64,000 nt of DNA from Cognataquiflexum nitidum (GCF_022538055.1 NZ_JAKZAM010000010.1:1-64000); one strand, 5' to 3'; shown: positions 8,648-17,236, numbered from the stretch's first letter. Numbers and translations are program-made. The notes: a model not told the origin generated them from the sequence alone.

Positions 8648-8899
8648 ATGGACCGAGTTAGAGATTTTAAAGTCCTTCAAAATTACAGAATTTGGATTAA
8701 GTTCGATGATGGAGAAGAAAAAACCATAAATTTTCGACCTTTTCTAACTAAAGGGTTTTCGACCGAATTGTTAGATTATGATAAATTTTCCGGCGTCTTC
8801 ATTGAACAGGGCGGAGGATTGGCTTGGGAAAATGGATATGATTTTTGCCCCAATTACCTTAAACAATTGCAGTCTGAAGAAGAGCCCATTTCAAAATAA
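8648..8899 (+). CDS. DUF2442 protein
   Basis: This 83-residue protein matches the DUF2442 pattern: an N-terminal VRDFKVLQNYRIWIKFDDGE hairpin, the middle FRPFLTKG, and the C-terminal GGGLAWENGYDFCPNYL. DUF2442 and DUF4160 genes are commonly adjacent, and the pair has been suggested as a toxin-antitoxin module; the biochemical role is not established. It follows the DUF4160 frame by 7 nt. It lies between the two copies of the threonine dehydratase 3' end, so it belongs to the inserted segment. Confidence 0.85.
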   Translation: MDRVRDFKVLQNYRIWIKFDDGEEKTINFRPFLTKGFSTELLDYDKFSGVFIEQGGGLAWENGYDFCPNYLKQLQSEEEPISK

Positions 8900-8924
8900 A
8901 TAAGTCTAACCAACTCTTCGTATT

Positions 8925-9881
8925 TCAAAAAGGCAATTTCCCCAAATCCACATTTCCTCCGGAAAGAATAATTCCCACTTTTTGACCTTTGAATCTTTCC
9001 TTGTTTTTCAGTAATGCAGCCAAAGGAACAGCACAGCTTGGCTCAATGATGATTTTCATCCTTTCATAGACAAGGCGCATCGCCTCGATGATTTCTGCTT
9101 CACTTACCGTGAGGATGTCGTCGACATATTCCATGATGATCTCAAAATTGATCTTTCCAAGGGAAGTGAGTAGGCCATCAGCAATGGTTTTGGGACCGAC
9201 CATCGGTATCAATTCTTTTGCTTTGAATGAGCGGAAAGCATCATCTGCGCCTTCAGGTTCACCGGCGATGACGTTTGTGCTTGGGGAAATATACTTCGTA
9301 GTCAGCGCGGTTCCGCTGAGCAAACCCCCTCCTCCTACCGGTGCCATCACTGTATCAAAAGGAATCCCTTCTTCCCACATTTCTAGTGCACATGTCGCCT
9401 GTCCTTCGATCACATCCAAATAGTCATAAGGGGGTATAAATACCGCTCCTGTTCTTTCGACAACTTCCTTCAGGGTGGTTTCTCTTGCAATCAATGTGGG
9501 TTCGCACTCAATGATTTCCCCTCCATAGCCTGCTACAGCCTTTTTCTTGATTTCGGGTGCATTGGAAGGCATGACAATGTAGGACTTGATGCCTGCCACA
9601 GACGCTGCCCTTGCCAAAGCCGCAGCATGATTGCCGCTGGAGTGGGTGGCTACCCCATTTACCTTTTGCTCCTCAGTCAGTTTCATTACCGCATTGGCAG
9701 CACCACGGGCTTTGAAAGCGCCTACTTTTTGGAAGTTCTCACATTTGAAATAAATCTCACAACCTGCGATTTGGTTGATGGCTTCAGATGTCAGGATAGG
9801 TGTACGGTGGATAAATGGCTGGATCCTTTGGTGTGCAACCTTAATATCTTTAAGGGAGGGAAATTCAATAATTTCATTCAT
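8925..9881 (-). CDS. Threonine dehydratase / serine racemase family enzyme
   Basis: This 318-residue PLP enzyme has fold type II. Lys57 in GAFKARGA is the PLP-binding lysine, HSSGNHAAALA is the phosphate-near asparagine loop, and GGGGLLSG is the glycine-rich phosphate-binding loop. The C-terminal IIIEPSCAVPLAALL stretch and the closing LSGGNVDL motif are typical. It lacks the ACT regulatory domain of biosynthetic IlvA, so it fits the catabolic threonine/serine ammonia-lyase or serine racemase group. A frame opens upstream with TTG at 9917, but the ATG at 9881 fits the family better. Its 3' end is duplicated at 8164-8295. Confidence 0.9.
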   Translation of the reverse strand: MNEIIEFPSLKDIKVAHQRIQPFIHRTPILTSEAINQIAGCEIYFKCENFQKVGAFKARGAANAVMKLTEEQKVNGVATHSSGNHAAALARAASVAGIKSYIVMPSNAPEIKKKAVAGYGGEIIECEPTLIARETTLKEVVERTGAVFIPPYDYLDVIEGQATCALEMWEEGIPFDTVMAPVGGGGLLSGTALTTKYISPSTNVIAGEPEGADDAFRSFKAKELIPMVGPKTIADGLLTSLGKINFEIIMEYVDDILTVSEAEIIEAMRLVYERMKIIIEPSCAVPLAALLKNKERFKGQKVGIILSGGNVDLGKLPF

Positions 9882-9937
9882 GGAAATAAAGATAAGCGAA
9901 GGTCCTAAAACTGACAAAATTTTTATCTTGCAGCAAA

Positions 9938-10621
9938 ATGAAAGCCATGCCTTCTTTAGAAAATTTACTATCCGATGTTTCGATTTTTCCGGTGATGGGA
10001 AAATGGTTGGATGCTTCCAATTCCATCAAAATGGACTTTTCTCCTACAAATAAAGAATTGCCTGCTGTTGATATTTCAAATACAGAAACTTTTACCCGCT
10101 ATGTTTTTGGATTGTTACAAAAGGCCGAAAAGAGGTTTGGCCATGGTGGATATTTCGAACACCGCGTCATTTACAGCAGAAGTGATGTTTTCGCAACTCA
10201 AGAGTCGGATTTCCGGGATATCCATATGGGAGTGGATATCTGGGCAGAGGCCGGAATGCCTGTATTTGCGCCATTGGATGCTGTGGTCCACAGCTTCCAT
10301 GACAATGCAGGTTTTGGTAACTATGGTCCGACCATCATTTTACAGCACGAGATCAAAGGGACAGTATTTTTCAGTTTGTATGGTCACTTAGCCACATCCG
10401 ACTTGGAACATCTAAAAACCGGTCAAGCCATTATCAAAGGAAAAGAATTTTGCCATCTGGGTCCATATCCCGAAAACGGCGATTGGCCCCCGCACTTGCA
10501 TTTCCAATTGATGTGGGACATGATGGGAAATCTGGGCGATTTTCCGGGAGTATGTTCACATCGTGACATTGACAAATTCAAAACAATCTGTCCTGATCCT
10601 GCGATCCTAATCGGTCATTGA
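9938..10621 (+). CDS. M23-like metallopeptidase-fold protein without signal peptide
   Basis: This 227-residue protein has the LytM/M23 zinc site: HMGVD supplies His and Asp, and WPPHLHFQ supplies the other His ligands. A standard M23 core runs from the metal motif through the GNYGPTIILQHE and SLYGHLA strands to HLHF. No signal peptide or membrane anchor is visible, which is odd for a peptidoglycan hydrolase. The close of the domain (PGVCSHRD... CPDPAIL) resembles the M23 module found fused to aminotransferases and choline-kinase-like domains in some bacteria. A cytosolic role is therefore possible. Its 3' end overlaps the convergent coaX gene by 7 nt. Confidence 0.85.
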   Translation: MKAMPSLENLLSDVSIFPVMGKWLDASNSIKMDFSPTNKELPAVDISNTETFTRYVFGLLQKAEKRFGHGGYFEHRVIYSRSDVFATQESDFRDIHMGVDIWAEAGMPVFAPLDAVVHSFHDNAGFGNYGPTIILQHEIKGTVFFSLYGHLATSDLEHLKTGQAIIKGKEFCHLGPYPENGDWPPHLHFQLMWDMMGNLGDFPGVCSHRDIDKFKTICPDPAILIGH

Positions 10622-11385
10622 TTTGCCAAAGTGATAAGGCGTATCCCTTCTAAGGTAAGGTTGCGGTCGATGACTTCAAATGACCCTTCCAAAGTGGGGA
10701 TAATGGAAGAGAGACCACCTGTGGCGATGATATGACAGGAATAGCCCAATTCATTTTGAATGGTTTCAAGCATTCCTTTTACCAGACCGGAATAACCATA
10801 AAGGATTCCTGCCTGAATGGAATGGATGGTGTTTTTACCCAAAGCGGATTCGGGCAATTTCAACTCCACTTCCGGCAATTTGGAAGTATTGGCAAACAAA
10901 GATTTGATTGCCGTTTTCAATCCAGGGACAATGTTGACTCCCAGAACTTTTCCTTCTTTTCCCACGACAGTAAAAGTCAATGCCGTTCCAAAATCAACAA
11001 TGATAGAAGGAGATTTGAATCTATCAAATGCAGCAGTCACATTACACATCAGGTCGCTACCGATTTCATTTGGGCGCGAGGTGCTGACCGCTAGTTTTTG
11101 GTAGCTTTTTCCGTGAATGAGGTAACATTTTTTTTCAAGGTATTCTCGGCAGAATTGTTGTAAAATAGGATTGATCTCGGGCACAACAGATGATATCCCA
11201 ATAGCTGTGATTTTATCGGTTTTGATACCGTTTTCCAAAAAAAACAGGTGAATCTCTCTTTCAATATGAAGTACGGTGAGCTCTTTCAGGGTATTGATCC
11301 GGAACTCATGGATCCATTTTTTTAAATCTTCATCAAAAAAACCAAAGGTAATGTTGGTATTGCCGGCATCTATCGCTAAAAACAT
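10615..11385 (-). CDS. coaX: Type III pantothenate kinase
   Basis: CoaX phosphorylates pantothenate, the first step of coenzyme A synthesis. The 256-residue protein begins with the acetate/sugar-kinase-like phosphate motif DAGNTN (residues 6-11). It has the catalytic-region block IVDFGTALTF with the conserved Asp, then VPGLKTAIKSLFANTSKLP and the later GILYGYSGLV and ATGGLSS motifs, in the normal order and spacing for type III enzymes. The ATG at 11385 is the family start (MFLAIDAGNTN). It is transcribed towards the M23-like gene and overlaps it by 7 nt at the 3' ends. Confidence 0.95.
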   Translation of the reverse strand: MFLAIDAGNTNITFGFFDEDLKKWIHEFRINTLKELTVLHIEREIHLFFLENGIKTDKITAIGISSVVPEINPILQQFCREYLEKKCYLIHGKSYQKLAVSTSRPNEIGSDLMCNVTAAFDRFKSPSIIVDFGTALTFTVVGKEGKVLGVNIVPGLKTAIKSLFANTSKLPEVELKLPESALGKNTIHSIQAGILYGYSGLVKGMLETIQNELGYSCHIIATGGLSSIIPTLEGSFEVIDRNLTLEGIRLITLANQ

Positions 11386-11497
11386 GCTTCTATTAGGGTT
11401 AGGAATTCCAGTTCATATGTGGCAACTTACCAAAGCGCCATATATCCAAATATATAAATTGATTTTTTGCCTTTGTGTTTTTTGGTAATTTTCCATC

Positions 11498-11971
11498 ATG
11501 TATACCATCAGAGAAGGAAAAATAGAAGACCTGCCAAGGGTTTTGGAACTGGTCAAAGAACTTGCGCTTTACGAAAAAGCACCTGAGCAAGTAACCAATA
11601 CATTGGAAATGATGCAAGAAGACGGATTTGGACCAAATCCAATATATGGACTTTTTGTTGCAGAAAAGAATTCCACAGGTGAAATCATTGGCATTTCTAT
11701 ATTTTATTACCGCTACAGTACCTGGAAAGGAAAGCGGCTTTACTTGGAAGATATCGTAGTCACAGAGACCGAAAGAGGTCATGGTGCAGGCAAATTGCTA
11801 TTTGACCGTACGATGCTGAAATGCATCGAAGCCAATTGTACCGGCATGATGTGGCAGGTTTTGGATTGGAATACCCCTGCGATCAACTTCTACCAAAAAT
11901 ACGGGGCTGAGCTCGACAGCGGATGGATCAACTGTAACTTACAATCAGAAGATATTAAGAAAATTCTGTAA
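11498..11971 (+). CDS. GNAT acetyltransferase, SSAT/thialysine type
   Basis: This 157-residue acetyltransferase matches the spermidine/spermine or thialysine N-acetyltransferase branch. The N-terminal IREGKIEDLPRVLELVKELA is typical, as is the LYEKAPEQV block. The acetyl-CoA loop is ETERGHGAGKLLF, and the C-terminal WQVLDWNTPAINFYQKYGA is also characteristic. The family transfers acetyl groups to polyamines or amino-acid side chains; the substrate here is not proved. No membrane segment is present. The gene stands between coaX and the Xre/RES operon with its own upstream gap of 112 nt. Confidence 0.88.
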   Translation: MYTIREGKIEDLPRVLELVKELALYEKAPEQVTNTLEMMQEDGFGPNPIYGLFVAEKNSTGEIIGISIFYYRYSTWKGKRLYLEDIVVTETERGHGAGKLLFDRTMLKCIEANCTGMMWQVLDWNTPAINFYQKYGAELDSGWINCNLQSEDIKKIL

Positions 11972-11983
11972 ATTTATTGTAAA

Positions 11984-12003
11984 TGCAATATAATATTATT
12001 GCA
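11984..12003 (+). promoter_or_regulatory. Candidate operator of the Xre/RES operon
   Basis: TGCAATA at 11984-11990 and TATTGCA at 11997-12003 form a perfect 7-bp inverted repeat with the spacer TAATAT. It overlaps the TTG (11999-12001) that lies 18 nt before a TATCTTTG -7 element, so a repressor bound here would cover the -33 region. An autoregulating Xre antitoxin is the obvious candidate ligand; that is inference. Confidence 0.55.
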
Positions 12004-12019
12004 AATAAGAAAATCTTAT

Positions 12020-12027
12020 TATCTTTG
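12020..12027 (+). promoter_or_regulatory. Predicted -7 element of the Xre/RES operon
   Basis: TATCTTTG matches the Bacteroidota -7 consensus TAnnTTTG, with TTG 18 nt upstream. Transcription would start near 12034, about 17 nt before the ATG of the antitoxin gene. Confidence 0.55.
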
Positions 12028-12050
12028 AAGAGGATATCAATGGATCAGCT

Positions 12051-12521
12051 ATGACCATCAGTTACACTTATACACTCTCAGGTTATCGGGGTACATCCGA
12101 TGTGCCTGATTTATTTGCTTCCCAATACTTTTTCCAAGCTCCAAATGATAAGGTGGCAGAGCCAAGTGCTTATGTTGAAGTCTCGATGTCTTTTGCTGAT
12201 ACCAAGCCATTATTTGACTATTTGGGCTACAGTCAGCATGAGGTGGCAGAGCTGATGGAAGTAGATCCAAGTACACTTTCCCGTTGGAAAAAAGAAGACA
12301 AGACATTGACCCGATTGCTGACCAAAAGTATCATGGACATGGATAAGATCGTATTTAAAGGAGTCCGGATTTTTGGATCTGAGGCATTGTTTTCTGAATG
12401 GCTGCACACTTCCAATGTTTCTTTAGGGGACAAGATTCCTGCTGATTTGATGCGGGATCCCTATGGTCTGGAGTTGGTAGAGGAGGCATTGGAGGCTATG
12501 TCTTGGGGTAATTTTATGTAA
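12051..12521 (+). CDS. Xre/MbcA/ParS-type antitoxin of a RES system
   Basis: This 156-residue protein has the layout of the antitoxins that pair with RES toxins. A variable N-terminal region is followed by a helix-turn-helix around residues 60-90 (LGYSQHEVAELMEVDPSTLSRW). A C-terminal toxin-binding domain (DUF2384/MbcA-ParS-Xre) contains AEL-like helices, IFGSEALFSEWL and the ending DPYGLELVEEALEAMSWG. It should neutralise the RES protein and repress the operon. The toxin gene follows 8 nt later. The start ATG at 12051 is preferred because the ATG at 12040 leads to a stop after four codons. Confidence 0.92.
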   Translation: MTISYTYTLSGYRGTSDVPDLFASQYFFQAPNDKVAEPSAYVEVSMSFADTKPLFDYLGYSQHEVAELMEVDPSTLSRWKKEDKTLTRLLTKSIMDMDKIVFKGVRIFGSEALFSEWLHTSNVSLGDKIPADLMRDPYGLELVEEALEAMSWGNFM

Positions 12522-12529
12522 TCTCCATT

Positions 12530-12988
12530 TTGAAATACTACCGACTTATAGAAAATCTGCCCGGAAGAAGTCCATTGGGCTTTGGCTTGGGGGCAGGTAG
12601 ATGGAATCCTTATGGCACGCCCTTGATTTATGCCTGCAACCAAATTTCTCTTAACTTTTTGGAATTGCTCAGTATCAAAGGTCCCACAGTCAGTCAGGCA
12701 TCATGGTCATTGGTTACCATGGATATCTCAGGAGAAATCCCTTATTTGGAACCTTCTGACTGGCCTTCAGATTGGAGAAGGCGTCCCCATCCGGTCAGCA
12801 CACAGCAATTGGGAAATTTTTGGGCGAGGCAGATGGCCTCTGTAGCATTACAGATCCCTTCCGGAAGGATTCCTGCAAGTTCTTTTCCCAATGAACATAA
12901 CCTCTTGATCAATCCTTTGCATCCTGATTTTACTCAAACCGTCAAATTGGTGTCACAGGAAACCGTAAATTTTGAAATCAATTATTAA
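12530..12988 (+). CDS. RES-domain toxin
   Basis: RES toxins degrade or modify NAD+ and stop growth. This 152-residue protein starts with the invariant arginine region YYRLI (Arg5), then GAGRWNPYGTPLIYAC with the second conserved Arg24 and Tyr34, then a Glu-bearing helix NFLELLS. It ends with NEHNLLINPLHPDF, the usual Asn-rich closing motif. The frame has no upstream ATG, so a TTG at 12530 is used, 8 nt after the antitoxin stop. A weak start for the toxin fits the need for antitoxin excess. The key residues appear intact, so the toxin is probably functional. Confidence 0.9.
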   Translation: MKYYRLIENLPGRSPLGFGLGAGRWNPYGTPLIYACNQISLNFLELLSIKGPTVSQASWSLVTMDISGEIPYLEPSDWPSDWRRRPHPVSTQQLGNFWARQMASVALQIPSGRIPASSFPNEHNLLINPLHPDFTQTVKLVSQETVNFEINY

Positions 12989-13001
12989 GAATTAAATCCT
13001 T

Positions 13002-13760
13002 ATGAACATAGACCTGAGTAACCATCGAATCCTTGTCACAGGAGCCTCCCGTGGTATCGGAGCTGCCATTGCCTCCCAACTTTCAAAATCAGGAGCCGAA
13101 GTATTGCTTCATTTCAACAAGAATATCACTGAAGCAAAGAAACTTCAAGATTCTTTACCCAACCCTTCCCACCTTGTACCCTGCGATTTAGCTGACTCAG
13201 AATCGGTCAAAGGATGGATTCCCGAACTCATCAAAACATATGGAAAAATTGATGCCGTGGTGAACAATGCCGGAATCGCCATAGGAATTCCCGACAATGC
13301 TCCTACCACAGAATGGATGGATGTCTGGCATAAAACCATGGATGTCAATATCCATGCCTTGGCCATTATCAGCAAGGAATTTATCGAGCATGCCCGTCAA
13401 AATAAAAACGGAAGAATCGTAAACATTTCCTCCCGTGCGGCATTTAGAGGAGATACGCCTGATTATCTGGCTTACGCTGCATCAAAAGCCGCTATCGTAA
13501 GTTATACCAGATCAATCGCCAGGTATTATGGAAAAGAAGGAATCAAGGCTTTTATAATTGCGCCGGGATTTACAAGGACAGACATGGCACAGGATTTTAT
13601 GGACCAATACGGGGAAGAATATGCTTTGAATGATATTGCGCTCAATCAACTTACCGAACCAAAGGATATTGCCCCGATGGTGACATTGCTTTGTTCAGGA
13701 CTTGCAGACCATGCTACAGGATGTACGATAGATATCAATGCGGGTTCTTATGTACATTGA
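13002..13760 (+). CDS. SDR-family oxidoreductase (FabG-like)
   Basis: This 252-residue classical short-chain dehydrogenase carries the NAD(P) motif TGASRGIG (residues 13-20), NNAG (88-91), a catalytic Ser in NISS (about 143), and Tyr158 and Lys162 in YAASK. The closing APGFTRTDM stretch is typical of FabG-like enzymes. Family members reduce 3-oxoacyl-ACP or oxidise alcohols and sugars. The genome presumably has a dedicated fabG elsewhere, so the substrate is open. It starts 13 nt after the RES toxin stop but shows no functional link to it. Confidence 0.9.
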   Translation: MNIDLSNHRILVTGASRGIGAAIASQLSKSGAEVLLHFNKNITEAKKLQDSLPNPSHLVPCDLADSESVKGWIPELIKTYGKIDAVVNNAGIAIGIPDNAPTTEWMDVWHKTMDVNIHALAIISKEFIEHARQNKNGRIVNISSRAAFRGDTPDYLAYAASKAAIVSYTRSIARYYGKEGIKAFIIAPGFTRTDMAQDFMDQYGEEYALNDIALNQLTEPKDIAPMVTLLCSGLADHATGCTIDINAGSYVH

Positions 13761-13791
13761 AATGATATAAGGTTGATATAGATGGAAATAA

Positions 13792-13815
13792 ATTGATATA
13801 ATTTTCCATATCAAT
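13792..13815. repeat. AT-rich inverted repeat after the SDR gene
   Basis: ATTGATAT at 13792-13799 and ATATCAAT at 13808-13815 are perfect reverse complements with an 8-nt spacer. Two further TGATATA words lie just upstream (13763-13781). It could be a weak terminator or an operator for the following gene. Confidence 0.35.
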
Positions 13816-13888
13816 CCTTTTAATGATTTTAATGTTGGCTTAATGGATTTTGATTTCTCTAAAAACTAAAAATTTATATTGTTTTGTT

Positions 13889-14485
13889 ATGGCCAAAAGT
13901 AACAAAGGCTCTCTATCCCCAGAATTGATTCGATTATTGAAAATCTTCGGAATAGGATCTTTGGTTTTTGTTTTGGTGATGTCATTTTTCAATGAGAAAA
14001 GAGCCAACAACTCAGGAAGAGAACCGAGTCCAATGAGAATGACCGATCCGGAAAGGATATATTTCAAGAATGTACGGTCATCTTATTATGATATCGAAAT
14101 ACGAAGAGATGCAAAAATGACTGTCTACCGACATGGCAAGCGGTCCAAAGATACCAATAGGCCTACGCTTGTATTTTCAATTATCATCAATCAACACAGC
14201 GACGAAGCTTACATTTTTTTGGAGCCAAATATTGAGGAAAATCCAATCCGGGTGAAATGGTCCATTCCAGGTAAAAATCAGGAAGGGGAAATTACCTTTG
14301 AGGGAGGTGATAAATTTGCCCATTTAGAATTTGCCCAAAAGATTACCCCTATACTCCAAGAAAACGCAATTTTCGAAGTTAGGGGAAACGAAAAATGGGT
14401 TCCCTTATGGGAAGATGAAAAGGAGAAGAACGCGGTGATGGTGACCATCGAAGATTATCAGAAGTTGATCGGACTGGTCAGATGA
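13889..14485 (+). CDS. Unknown protein with one membrane segment
   Basis: This is not a family I recognise. The 198-residue product has a short basic N-terminus, one hydrophobic helix at about residues 12-32 (LIRLLKIFGIGSLVFVLVMS), and then a soluble, beta-rich, charged domain facing the periplasm if the positive-inside rule holds. The domain contains RSSYYDIEIRRDAKMTVYRHG and a run of acidic strands. The frame opens at a TTG at 13850; the ATG at 13889 gives a cleaner N-terminus. It is followed by a strong bidirectional terminator shared with the convergent TonB-dependent receptor gene. Confidence 0.7.
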   Translation: MAKSNKGSLSPELIRLLKIFGIGSLVFVLVMSFFNEKRANNSGREPSPMRMTDPERIYFKNVRSSYYDIEIRRDAKMTVYRHGKRSKDTNRPTLVFSIIINQHSDEAYIFLEPNIEENPIRVKWSIPGKNQEGEITFEGGDKFAHLEFAQKITPILQENAIFEVRGNEKWVPLWEDEKEKNAVMVTIEDYQKLIGLVR

Positions 14486-14522
14486 GCTTCCTTCAGATCA
14501 CAGAGTAAATGTATTTTCTAAA

Positions 14523-14560
14523 AAACCCAAACTCGGATTTCAATCGCCGAGTTTGGGTTT
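14523..14560. terminator. Bidirectional terminator
   Basis: AAACCCAAACTCGG at 14523-14536 and CCGAGTTTGGGTTT at 14547-14560 form a perfect 14-bp stem with a 10-nt loop. It lies between two convergent genes (ends at 14485 and 14572) and is flanked by A/T runs on each side. Confidence 0.85.
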
Positions 14561-14571
14561 ATCCAGAAATT

Positions 14572-16965
14572 CTAAAACCTCACTTTTATCCCTGCAAGAA
14601 AATTGGTGCCTGCTTGGGGATAGAAGAAATTTTCCGTAACCAATTCCCTTCCTGTCGTTCCTTCAAGTGGCAGGAAATAGCTGAATGTATAGCCATTTGG
14701 TTCATACATCCGGTTAAAGATATTGTTCACTAAAAGAGAAAATTCAAGATTTTTGACAAACCTTGGTCTCAAGGCATAATTGAATCTGAGGTCATTTGTC
14801 ATGAAGGCGTTTAGCATCCTGCTTTCATTTTGGGTATTGTCCAAAAACTGATTCCCTACATATTTGCTGAGCAAGCTCACCTCAAAGTTTTTGAACGGCC
14901 TGAAATCTATGATGGCTGCACTGATGATATTGGGAGAAAAAGCGATATCGGTATTGGTGTGGACAATCACTTCCTGTCTGATATCCTCCACTGAATAATC
15001 GTCGATGTATTCGGTAAACTCTGCGATTTTGTTTCTGCTCAAAGTGAGGTTTCCGGCGATGGTCCACTTTGGCGAAATCCTGTAAGCAGCATCCAACTCA
15101 ATCCCGGTGCGGAAAGAATTTGCGACATTTTCACGGATATAGGCCCCGACATCATTGAGTTGTCCGGTCAAAACCAATTGGTCTTTATATCTCATGTAAA
15201 AGAAGTTTGCATTATAGCTCAGATTTCCTTTTTGGGTCCGGATACCTGCTTCAATATTTTGAAGATTTTCATGCTTGGGAGAACGGTTCACTTGACTATT
15301 GGTAAAGTCATTTCTGACAGGTTCGCGGTTGGCAACAGCATAGGAAGCATACCAGGTTTCACCTTCACCTGTTTCATAGGAAAAGCCCAATTTGGGGTTG
15401 AAAAATCTGAACTGATAGTCTCCCTCAATGTCCCTCCTGTCATCATTGACGCCGACAAAGGAGTAGTCTATTCCCCGGAATTGCATATCGGCAAAAAGGA
15501 ACAGTCCTTTTGAAGCTTCCAATGTAGCTTTTCCATAGAGGTTGACATCGTCTTTGATAGCGGTATTGTCATAGTACCGGTCACGAACCCGGGTATTTCC
15601 TGCTGTTCCCATCCAAATGATTTCTCCGAAATGGTCTCCGTCATAGCGGTTGGCACCACCGCCGAAAATCACATTCCATTTATCATCGTCGCTGACATAA
15701 TTAAAAGAGAAAACCCCTCCAAAGAAGTCATTGTCCAACCACCTTCTGCGGATGATATCTGTTCTTGAAATAGTTTCGGATCCAATTTGTATCGGATCCA
15801 ATCCATAATTGGAAAGTCTGTCATTATTCCTGAACTGCTCATAATAGCCTCTTCCGTAGGTATAATGCAGCCCACCATTTGCTTTCCAATTGCTCCCTAA
15901 AGCCCCGGTATATATCAGCTGGTAATGGTCCTGTTGGTAGTTGTCAGTTTGGTTGTCATAGGTGTAGGGATTGAAAGTCCTGTTGGTTTGGAGGAGGGAT
16001 TCCGGAACGCCCTCCCAAGCTTGATAGGTCTGCTCTTTACCCGAAATGATGTTTAGCTTGAGGACATGATTTTCTCCATAATACCCGCCTGTCAAGAAAT
16101 AGGATTTCAAATCAGAAAAGGCCCTGTCGATGAAACCGTCTGAAGTTATTTGAGACAATCTTGCATCAAATCCCCATCTGTTATTGATCAATCCGGTTCC
16201 GACTTTGACCATATGCCTTCGGGTGTTGAATGACCCAAAAGAATTGTCCACCTCCCCGTAGGCCTCTTTCTCATGACTGTCTGTTTGGATATTCATGCTT
16301 GCCCCAAAAGTAGCAGCTCCGTTGGTGGAAGTTCCTACACCGCGTTGGATCTGAATATTCTCGACAGATGAGGCAAAATCCGGTTTGTTTACCCAAAATA
16401 CACCATGGGATTCGGCATCATTCAATGGAATCCCGTTGATGGTGACGTTGATCCTTGTTTGGTCTGAGCCTCTGATCCTCAATCCGGTATAGCCTACTCC
16501 CGCCCCTGCATCCGAAAAGCTGACTACAGAAGGAGTGAAGTTTAGCAAAACAGGGATATCCTGCCCGAGATTGAGCTTGGCAATGTCACTTTTGTCGATC
16601 ATCTTGAAAGTAGTCGGCGTCCTTTCAGAGGCACGGGTGGCGTACACGATAAACTCCTCGGTGAGCAAGCTGCTTGGAGAAAGCACTACCTGAAGTTCTG
16701 TAGGATTTGGAAGGTTGATTTCCTGTGAAAAGGTCTCGAATCCTAAATAGGAGACCCTCAAGGTATATTTCCCATCAGGAATGTTCCTTATTTCAAAATT
16801 TCCGTTGAGATCGGAATTGGATCCTCTTCCTGTTCCCATGAGGACCACATTAGCGCCCAATAATCCTTCTCCTGAAATGCTTTTGACCACACCTCGGAGG
16901 CTTGATTGGGCAAAAGCAGACAAGGATACCAGCCAAATGGCCAGGATAAATACTGATTTTTTCAT
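14572..16965 (-). CDS. TonB-dependent receptor, TPP-regulated
   Basis: This 797-residue outer-membrane receptor has a signal peptide (MKKSVFILAIWLVSLSAFAQ). A carboxypeptidase-regulatory-like beta-sandwich follows at residues about 22-95 (LRGVVKSISGEGLLGANV), then a plug domain (residues about 115-230, with TGLRIRGSD and GIPLNDAE), then a 22-strand barrel that ends in an aromatic residue (KVRF). It takes up a scarce nutrient using TonB energy. A TPP riboswitch about 190-270 nt upstream points to thiamine or a thiamine derivative as the ligand. That assignment is inference from the riboswitch; the barrel itself does not reveal the ligand. Confidence 0.93.
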   Translation of the reverse strand: MKKSVFILAIWLVSLSAFAQSSLRGVVKSISGEGLLGANVVLMGTGRGSNSDLNGNFEIRNIPDGKYTLRVSYLGFETFSQEINLPNPTELQVVLSPSSLLTEEFIVYATRASERTPTTFKMIDKSDIAKLNLGQDIPVLLNFTPSVVSFSDAGAGVGYTGLRIRGSDQTRINVTINGIPLNDAESHGVFWVNKPDFASSVENIQIQRGVGTSTNGAATFGASMNIQTDSHEKEAYGEVDNSFGSFNTRRHMVKVGTGLINNRWGFDARLSQITSDGFIDRAFSDLKSYFLTGGYYGENHVLKLNIISGKEQTYQAWEGVPESLLQTNRTFNPYTYDNQTDNYQQDHYQLIYTGALGSNWKANGGLHYTYGRGYYEQFRNNDRLSNYGLDPIQIGSETISRTDIIRRRWLDNDFFGGVFSFNYVSDDDKWNVIFGGGANRYDGDHFGEIIWMGTAGNTRVRDRYYDNTAIKDDVNLYGKATLEASKGLFLFADMQFRGIDYSFVGVNDDRRDIEGDYQFRFFNPKLGFSYETGEGETWYASYAVANREPVRNDFTNSQVNRSPKHENLQNIEAGIRTQKGNLSYNANFFYMRYKDQLVLTGQLNDVGAYIRENVANSFRTGIELDAAYRISPKWTIAGNLTLSRNKIAEFTEYIDDYSVEDIRQEVIVHTNTDIAFSPNIISAAIIDFRPFKNFEVSLLSKYVGNQFLDNTQNESRMLNAFMTNDLRFNYALRPRFVKNLEFSLLVNNIFNRMYEPNGYTFSYFLPLEGTTGRELVTENFFYPQAGTNFLAGIKVRF

Positions 16966-17155
16966 AGTTAATTTATTACATATTGCCGCAGCAACATTTG
17001 GTTAAACATCAGAAAATCAGGGGAGATTTTCTGTTTTGTGTTTACCCTTTGACCCAAATCAAAAAAATCGACATAGTGTATTGCATGCATACTTGGAAAG
17101 GAATTAACCTTCTCCAGACTTTAGTCCCTACGGTCAATGTTTTAATTCGAGTTAC

Positions 17156-17236
17156 TCATTTCCCTTCGCCGGCACTACCCGGATCAGGTATTGTGGGTAT
17201 GATCTCAGCCCGATTTGTTAAAGGCACCCCTAATGA
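17156..17236 (-). ncRNA. TPP riboswitch (THI element)
   Basis: Read on the minus strand, this region carries the conserved TPP aptamer blocks in order: GGGTGCC, GGCTGAGATCATACCCA, ACCTGATCCGGGTAGTGCCG, GCGAAGGGAA. A P1 stem is formed by TCATT (17236-17232) and AATGA (17160-17156). It sits in the leader of the TonB-dependent receptor gene, with about 190 nt to the ATG. Binding of thiamine pyrophosphate would be expected to reduce expression. Confidence 0.93.

Noticed and set aside
8164..8924. Integrase-driven genomic island with att sites
   Set aside because: The duplicated gene end would fit, but no integrase, excisionase or tRNA is present. Recombination with a relative explains it equally well, so I kept the observation and rejected the specific claim.
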